From: Siderastrea radians
Lineage: Eukaryota > Cnidaria > Anthozoa > Scleractinia > Rhizangiidae
Reading direction: 5' to 3'
Length of the DNA: 64,000 bases
Assembly: GCA_964017195.1 (NCBI GenBank)
Contig: OZ024891.1
Coordinates: 4,769,494-4,833,493 of the forward strand
Each line of letters opens with the position of its first letter. The first letter of the stretch is position 1. Shown piece after piece: positions 58,294 to 64,000 of the stretch. The notes beneath the pieces are model-generated. The model was not told the origin of the DNA. It worked only from the letters and a program-made list of their open reading frames with translations, and made no database searches. The position numbers and the translations under genes are program-made.

Positions 58294-61200
58294 GTCAGTC
58301 AGTCAGTCAGTCGGTCGATCGGTCGGTCGGTCAATCAATCAGTCAGTCAGTCAGCTACTTACTTAATTTACTAAGAATACCTAGCCAATAACAAGGCCTG
58401 ATATAAACCACTTAACTGAGAAAATTTGTTTTCTATCACACACAGGTCTTGGCTCTAAAGCAAAGTCAGAGTTGGAACGCGCCATGCAGGATTTGCACGT
58501 GGCAACTTGTGTTCGTTTTCGTCCCTGGACTAATGAAGAGAACCATGTTACCTTTAAAACTGGTGCAGGGTAAGTAGGGAGGAGCGGGATGGTAAGTTTT
58601 GGCTCAAGCCAATGTGTAAGTAGGGAGGAGAGGGATGGTAAAATTTGGTTGAAGCCATGTATGTAGGGAGCAGAGGGATGGTAAGATATTTAGCTTAAGC
58701 CAGACCTCAGGCACCGGATTGGTTTAACGCTGATATATGCGCTGCAATTAAGGAGCGTAATCGCCTATATCGATTAGCGTCTTTGCACAACGTGTCTGCT
58801 CACTGGGACGCATATCGTCGCGCTAGAAATAGTGTTGTCCACGTGATCCGCAATGCAAAACGTGCTTTCTACCGTGACGCAATTAAGAGCAATTTAGACA
58901 ATCCTAAGAATCTGTGGAAAATTATCCGTAATATCACTCCCTCCAAATGCTCTAATTTACCAAGCCACCTGAGCGTTGACGGTAAAATCGTCAGTAACAA
59001 CACAGAAATCGCTAACTTATTTAATCAACACTTTGCTAACATAACTTCTTCAGTAGACCTGGGTGATGCACCTGTATGCCCTAACTGGGATTATTTCACC
59101 AATTTTGTTAACTCAAGCTCCCGTGTGGCACGACGCCCTTCTCTATACCGCCTATTACAGAGGATTTTGTCCTCTCCAGTCTCAATCGTCTCCCGCTCAA
59201 TAAGGCCGCTGGCTTGGACGAGATTGACGGTTACTTTCTTAAAATTGCAGCACCCGCTATATCCTCTTCGCTGACGAGTGTATTCAACCTTAGTCTTACT
59301 TGTGGCGTGTTCCCGGATGTGTGGAAAATCGCGAAGGTTTCGCCACTGTTTAAGGAAGGCTCACTCCTAGATCGCTCAAATTTTCGCCCTATCTCAGTCC
59401 TCGCTATTGTGTCTAAGATTTTAGAACGTCATGTACATTCTAACTTCTACGGTTTTCTTGCCAGTTATGATCTTCTCACAGACTTCCAGTTTGGCTTTAG
59501 ATGGTTTCGCTCTTGTGAGCTTGCAGTTATGAACCTCTCGGACTGTATACTCGCCAATATGGACCGTGGCCTTCTTAGTGGACTTCTCTTAATCGACCTA
59601 AAAAAGGCTTTTGATCTGGTCAATCATAGCACTCTGTTGTTTAAACTCGGCATATATGGTTGTTCTCCATCCGCACTTAAGTGGTTTAACTCGTATCTTA
59701 CTGGCCGCTCCCAAAAAACTTCATTTAAAGGGGCTTTGTCCGATTCACTTCCTATGTCTGTCGGAATCCCTCAGGGGAGCATACTTGGACCTCTATTCTT
59801 TCTTGTATTCATAAATGACCTCCCACTTTATTTGTCCTCTACTTTTGACACTAACCTTACTATGTTTGCCGATGATACTACCATTCTTACATCTGGATCC
59901 ACTGTGCATGAAGTTGAACTTCGACTAAACCTGCTTGCTTCCGATGTCTCATCCTGGGCAAATCTCAACCGCATGGCCCTAAATGCTTCCAAAACTAAAT
60001 CTATGCTGATTGCTTCTCCCCAAAAGCTAAGATTCTTATCTTCTCGATCACTTGATGTAGCAGTCAATAACACTGTTGTGGACCAAGTCCTCGAGGCTAA
60101 AGTTCTCGGCGTGACATTTGACCACCATCTCTCGTGGGAGCAGCATGTTGATAGTCTGTGTTGTAAACTGAACAGCCGTCTCTCGCTATTGCGCAGAATT
60201 AGCTCCTTCCTTACACAAGAAGGCTCCCTGCATTATTACAATGCTTGTGTTCACAGCCAGCTTGTTTATTGTTCTAGCGCCTGGGGCACCTGCTCCCAGA
60301 CACTACTCCTTCGTCTCCTTCGCGTGCAGAAACATGCTGCTCGTATAATTCTCGGCGCTGACTTTTCTACACCTTCTGTTGCCCTTTTTTCTAAACTTCA
60401 ATGGATCCCAGTAAATGAAATGATAAAATGTAGGAAACTGCAGCTACTTTTCTCTATTATGACTAATCCTGAAGCTCCTCTTTGTCTTAAACAGAAGTTC
60501 TCCTTTCTATCCACTACACGGACTACTCGCATAACCAGAGGTACAACTTCTCATAATTTAGTTATTCCCCAGCCTAGAACAAATTTGGGTAAGCGAACCT
60601 TCTCGTATTCCGCCACTGTTCTCTTTAATGCCCTTGAGGTTGATTTTATAAAGATACTTGCTGCGCATCCCCTTGCCTCGCCTAGCGCTTTGTCTTCCTT
60701 TTCGTTTCCGCTAAAGCATAAACTTCGTGGCCTTTTCCTGCAAAACCTCAATACTGTCTCCCATCTTGAGGAGCTTTGTTGCCATGAATGCCGCTTTCTT
60801 CTTAAATGTCGCTGTTTTTTATAGTGTGACTACTTCATGTTTCTTAGCTTATTACTTCTCTTACTTATAGTTTAGCTTTGATTATCTGTTATTTTGTAAT
60901 GTTTAATGTTTATTTTGAGGGCCATATGTTAGAAAACTGTAAAAGGTTAATATGTTCACCCTCGTTAAATAAAGTGTATTGTATTGTATTGTATTGTATT
61001 GAATGGCCACTCTTTTGGATTTCTTCATCGAAAGCAAACGCTTCGAACATAGAACTGAAGGCGTGTCCCTTATCATAAAAGCAATAACGTAGAGAAAATA
61101 TGTTATAGTAAAAGAAATCTTTTAATTGACAGGGTTCAAGGAAGCTGTAATGAAGAAATACGGACCTGACAAGATGGAAAACTTGGGCTTTGCTTACGAT

Positions 61201-64000
61201 CTCCACTCTATCATGCAGTATGGTAAGCATGCTTTTGCTAAGTCAGAAAATTTGGTTACCATGGAAGCAAGGTCAAATCCAAATATGGAGCTTGGGAACC
61301 ATAATGCCATGTCCGCCGCTGACATCATGAAGGTTAACAAATTATACCAATGTGCCGAGAGAACAGATGAGTGTAACTACAACATTTATCCATATATATT
61401 TTTTTATCATTTTGCAGAGCACGTTTGTTGCTATGTTATATCCACACTAGTCTCCTCCGCAGCATCTCCCGGGGCTCGAGAGAGAAGAGAAGAGACTGAG
61501 GCGAGAAGAAAAAGAGGAGTTAGGGAAGGGAGGGGATGGGTTTGCGCCACAGGATTCCCACTGTTTGCCCTGCCTGCGACCGCGTTCATTGGATTGTAAA
61601 GTCGCCTAGGGGAGGAAGCTTTCTTCACTTGAAATACAAGTGTTGTTTTTGCTTCAAAAGGAAGTTGATCTTTTCAAGGAACACAGAATCTTGTAGAACA
61701 GCTAAATTGTGCCTTGTATTTGCAACTAAACTGTTGCGCGCAGGGTTGCTCGAAATGCTCGCCAGAAGAAATGTCGAGTGTTATGAAAAGCTGAGTTGAT
61801 TTAAATTTGACAGCTCGCGGATTTTCAAGAGTTTGTGGTCAAGAAGAAATTGAAAATAAAACCTCCTCTCCTTTTTTGTTGACTGCACAATTTTTAAGCC
61901 TGGTTCCCGCTAATGCATTTTCGATGCAGACGAGTACTTCGATTCTTTGATGCGTTTTCGTCTTTCGTTTACACTAAAGCCATATAAAACGCGCACTCTT
62001 TGATGTGTTTGGACAGGCAACGGCGCATTAAAAGGTGTGACTTTGCACATGAAAACGCATTGCTCTGTACGAGGCCTCAGTGTCTCTCATAGTACAAAGC
62101 TTAATTTTGGAGTGCTCCCATCGGACAAAATCGATCACGTGACGCGTTAGTGTCTCTCCTCAGCGGGTGCCTATCAGCGGATAGTGCCCGTTTGTGGCAA
62201 TTTTCGGTCAATATTTAACGTTGTACAATATAAACAATAGAGTCCTTCTATCTCAGGCCCTATGTGTGATAGGTTCCCCTGGAATTTTGATGTTCAAACT
62301 TCATATAAGCCCTCGGGCTAATATTTGTGTGGACATCAAATTTCCTCGGGCAACCTATCACACGATAGTGCCTTCGACAGAAGAACTCTATTATTTAAAT
62401 AATGCACCTGGGCCTGGCCTGTTTATGGTATTTTTCAGATAAGAATATGCAGGTGACAGTTGTGACTGGTGATGGCTGGTGGGACGGCACAGACGCGTTT
62501 CTCTACCTTGAGCTCATTGGTGACAATGGTAAGAGGTCTGGGGAGAGCAGTGTTGGGAAAGGCGGATACTACGATGACTTCGAATCTGACAAGTAAGAAC
62601 ACTGCGCATGCGCGGTACGTGCACAAGATGTCCTTTACATCACATCACACACACCGTGCCATCTTTTTACTTTATACTCTTTCGTTTCTCAGTTATTTGT
62701 GCTGTAATGTTTTTTTTTCTTGTAATCTTATATTCTATTGTTTCTTGGTTTTTTTGAACTGTAACAGATTTCTCGCAAACATAGTAAGTTTTTCCCCTGA
62801 AGAAGTCAGGCCGTGCTTGATGAAACATCGAAGAAAAATAACGAAAGAACCGTTAACACTCAAGGTTATTAAGGGGCCGATTACATGAGCCGGGCTGGCT
62901 CGGTTAGCAGGGCTGGCTCGGTGTACCGAGATGACTGCTCAGCCCAGTATTACATGAGGCGAGCCAGCCCGCCTGCGGCTAAATTTAGAAGCTGTCGCGT
63001 GAAAAGATGGCTACATCAAAGAGGGGAATCGAGTGTTTTTACTTTCGCTAATTCATTATTTTGGTGTAGTATTTTCAGTTTTAGGCAGCTTTATGGTCTG
63101 GTAAACCTTTATGTGTTATATAGAAAGAGAAATATCGATCTTCTGGTGAGTCATTTTGCTCTGAGGCGAAATTAAGTGACGAGAAAGTGTTGGCCCGTCT
63201 AGCCGGGCTGGCCCGGCAATCACGACTAAATGGTAAATTTTCAGCCCGGCTAGCCGAGATCCCGGCATCGCGATTCCGGGATCCCAGCTAACCGGGCTGA
63301 GATTTTTCTATGTAATCGCAAAGTTGATTTTTAATATGTTTCACAGACGTGCCGAGATCCCGGCAAAATGAGCCAGCCCCCCTCATGTAATCGGCCCCTA
63401 AAAATAAAGCTATCTTGGTTATGATCAGTTTTCACGTTGTATCAAACTCTTTATCAAAGTAAGGCTCAAGGCTATGAAACCATCCTTTAAAGAAAAAGAT
63501 ATTTTGTTTCAAATGTGTTTTCTTTTTCATTAAACCTGATAAATCAAGCAAAATCAGTCTCAAACGAGTAAGATTTGTCATGATAAACGATTTTAGATAG
63601 TTTAGTTAAAACGAGTTTTATTGGTTCCTGAACAAAAATATTGAAATCAAAGAAATTAAGCGACAAGTAAATAACCTGAATAAGAGTTGGAATTTAGTTG
63701 AAATTTATGAAACCACGGGATGACATCTTCATGGCATGGTAAAGCCAGTATGGACTTCCTTCAAAGTAAGCCTCAAGTAAATTTATTTCGTGTATAAATG
63801 CAAAAATAATCTACTAATTTCTTGCGGGAGTCGAACAGTTCCTTTTCATCGATCATAGATCTTCATCCAATGAGTGCGCAAGAAAATTCAAAGTTTTGAT
63901 TTCCTTCTATACTAGAACCGATCGCTATTTGGTGGCGTTTAAGGATGTTGGCCCCATTCGCCAACTGAAGGTCAGATTACAAGAGAACCCAAATGGAAGC
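56981..64000 (+). CDS. Astacin-type (M12A) secreted metallopeptidase with PLAT domain; zinc-site exon not found, 3' end outside window
   Basis: Exons seen: 56981-57056 (signal peptide MLEVILLFTSLNFTAAYP), 57962-58096 (propeptide end and catalytic start, IVKIPYIVDR), 58446-58569 (LERAMQDLHVATCVRFRPWT), 61133 to about 61373 (FKEAVMKKYGPDKMENLGF, Met-turn SIMQYG, then MSAADIMKVNKLYQC), 62439 (or 62453) to 62592 and 63916 onward (PLAT/LH2 domain, VTVVTGDGWWDGTDA and FKDVGPIRQLKVRL). Exon 58446 ends in phase 2, but exon 61133 needs phase 1, so direct joining is out of frame. At least one exon of length 3n+2 is missing, and it should hold HExxHxxGFxH. No match was found in 58570-61132, which a LINE fills. 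The donor after YQC is uncertain. Astacins act in development, hatching, matrix processing or venom. This copy may be a pseudogene. Confidence 0.8.
58155..58356. repeat. Compound tetranucleotide microsatellite (CAGT, CGGTGGGT, CAAT, CAGT, CGGT)
   Basis: About 200 bases of (CAGT)n, then (CGGTGGGT)n, (CAAT)n, (CAGT)n, (CGGT)n and again CAAT/CAGT. It is in the intron after the second astacin exon. The Gln/Ser frames across it are artefacts. Confidence 0.95.
58570..58703 (+). repeat. Three ~45-bp tandem repeats starting at a splice donor
   Basis: Units begin at 58570, 58616 and about 58661, each with (G)TAGGGAG(G/C)AG, GGGATGGTAA and TTNGGNTNAAGCCA-like words. The first unit starts with the GTAAGT donor of the astacin exon ending at 58569. 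The second unit carries another GTAAGT. The array ends where the LINE begins. Confidence 0.85.
58706..61003 (+). mobile_element. 5'-truncated non-LTR retrotransposon (CR1/L2/Jockey-like LINE)
   Basis: Reverse-transcriptase ORF2 sequence: DWFNADICAAIKERNRLYRL near 58714, then PLFKEGSLLDRSNFRPISVL, LIDLKKAFD, GIPQGSILGPLFF and the catalytic FADD box, ending at a stop at 60824. One frameshift near 59122-59130 splits it, and otherwise the frame is open. The apurinic endonuclease and ORF1 are missing. A short 3' UTR ends in AAATAAAG and a (TGTAT)n tail at 60976-61001, a pentamer tail as in CR1-like elements. It sits in the astacin gene where the zinc-site exon would be expected. The clade is inferred from motifs and tail. 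Confidence 0.92.
61440..62430. other. Astacin-gene intron with no supported exon
   Basis: A purine-rich stretch (GAGAGAGAAGAGAAGAGAC, near 61478) and GC-richer sequence to 61620 look like repeat-derived DNA. No exon joining the catalytic domain to the PLAT domain could be fixed by phase, so a short linker exon may have been missed. Confidence 0.35.
62872..63399. mobile_element. 528-bp MITE with AGGGGCCGATTACATGAG ends
   Basis: The 18-bp ends are perfect inverted repeats (62872-62889 and 63382-63399). TTAA overlaps the left edge (ATTAAGGGGCC) and TAAA the right, which would fit a degenerate TTAA (piggyBac-type) target site. Subterminal GCCGGGCTGGCTCGG and GCCAGCCC words recur. It lies in the intron between the two PLAT exons. 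Confidence 0.75.

Noticed and set aside
58111..58391. Gln-Ser-Val repeat frames
   Set aside because: They come from tetranucleotide microsatellite DNA in an astacin intron.
62885..63175. 96-codon plus-strand frame
   Set aside because: It lies wholly inside the MITE at 62872-63399 and begins in its GC-rich subterminal repeats.
1..64000. Bacterial-type features such as CRISPR arrays, operons or phage genes
   Set aside because: Genes have spliceosomal introns and metazoan domains. The tandem repeats are satellite-like or microsatellite, with no direct-repeat/spacer structure.

Overview
The window looks like nuclear DNA of a cnidarian, most likely an anthozoan such as a stony coral or sea anemone. 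The genes are intron-rich metazoan families: an SLC4 bicarbonate transporter, a PA14-domain N-acetylgalactosaminyltransferase, an astacin protease with a PLAT domain, and an EF-hand protein. Intergenic and intronic DNA is AT-rich and full of short interspersed repeats, MITEs, tRNA-derived SINEs and a LINE. The genus cannot be named from sequence alone.

Layout. (1) 187-3994 (+): last four coding exons of an EF-hand protein, 5' part outside the window. (2) 7810-21785 (+): a complete Na+-coupled-bicarbonate-transporter-like SLC4 gene. Seventeen exons close in frame to 1,227 codons plus stop, and a second possible first coding exon lies at 10155. A long 3' UTR probably runs to about 24.1 kb. (3) 25507-39891 (-): a giant coiled-coil gene in two huge exons whose phases join to one 4,072-residue protein, including 17 uninterrupted 28-residue repeats. 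It converges on the SLC4 gene. (4) 48207-51993 (-): a five-exon B4GALNT3/4-like glycosyltransferase of 730 residues. (5) 53275-56472: a 3.2-kb foldback element with 10-bp target duplications. (6) 56981 to the window end (+): an astacin metallopeptidase with a C-terminal PLAT domain. The exon that should carry the zinc-binding HExxH motif cannot be found, and a 2.3-kb LINE occupies its place.

The genes do not form an operon or an obvious pathway. The transporter is a plasma-membrane ion carrier, the glycosyltransferase should be a Golgi type II enzyme and the astacin is secreted. The coiled-coil protein is probably cytoskeletal or a scaffold, but I do not recognise its family. Much of the remaining structure is repeats. 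A ~100-125 bp monomer recurs in short tandem arrays at four places and singly at a fifth. There are MITEs with clear terminal inverted repeats at 12982, 43718 and 62872, weaker ones at 24492 and 47124, and a near-perfect 68-bp palindrome at 4717.

Exon boundaries were set by eye from GT/AG sites and phase arithmetic. No homology search or transcript data were available.
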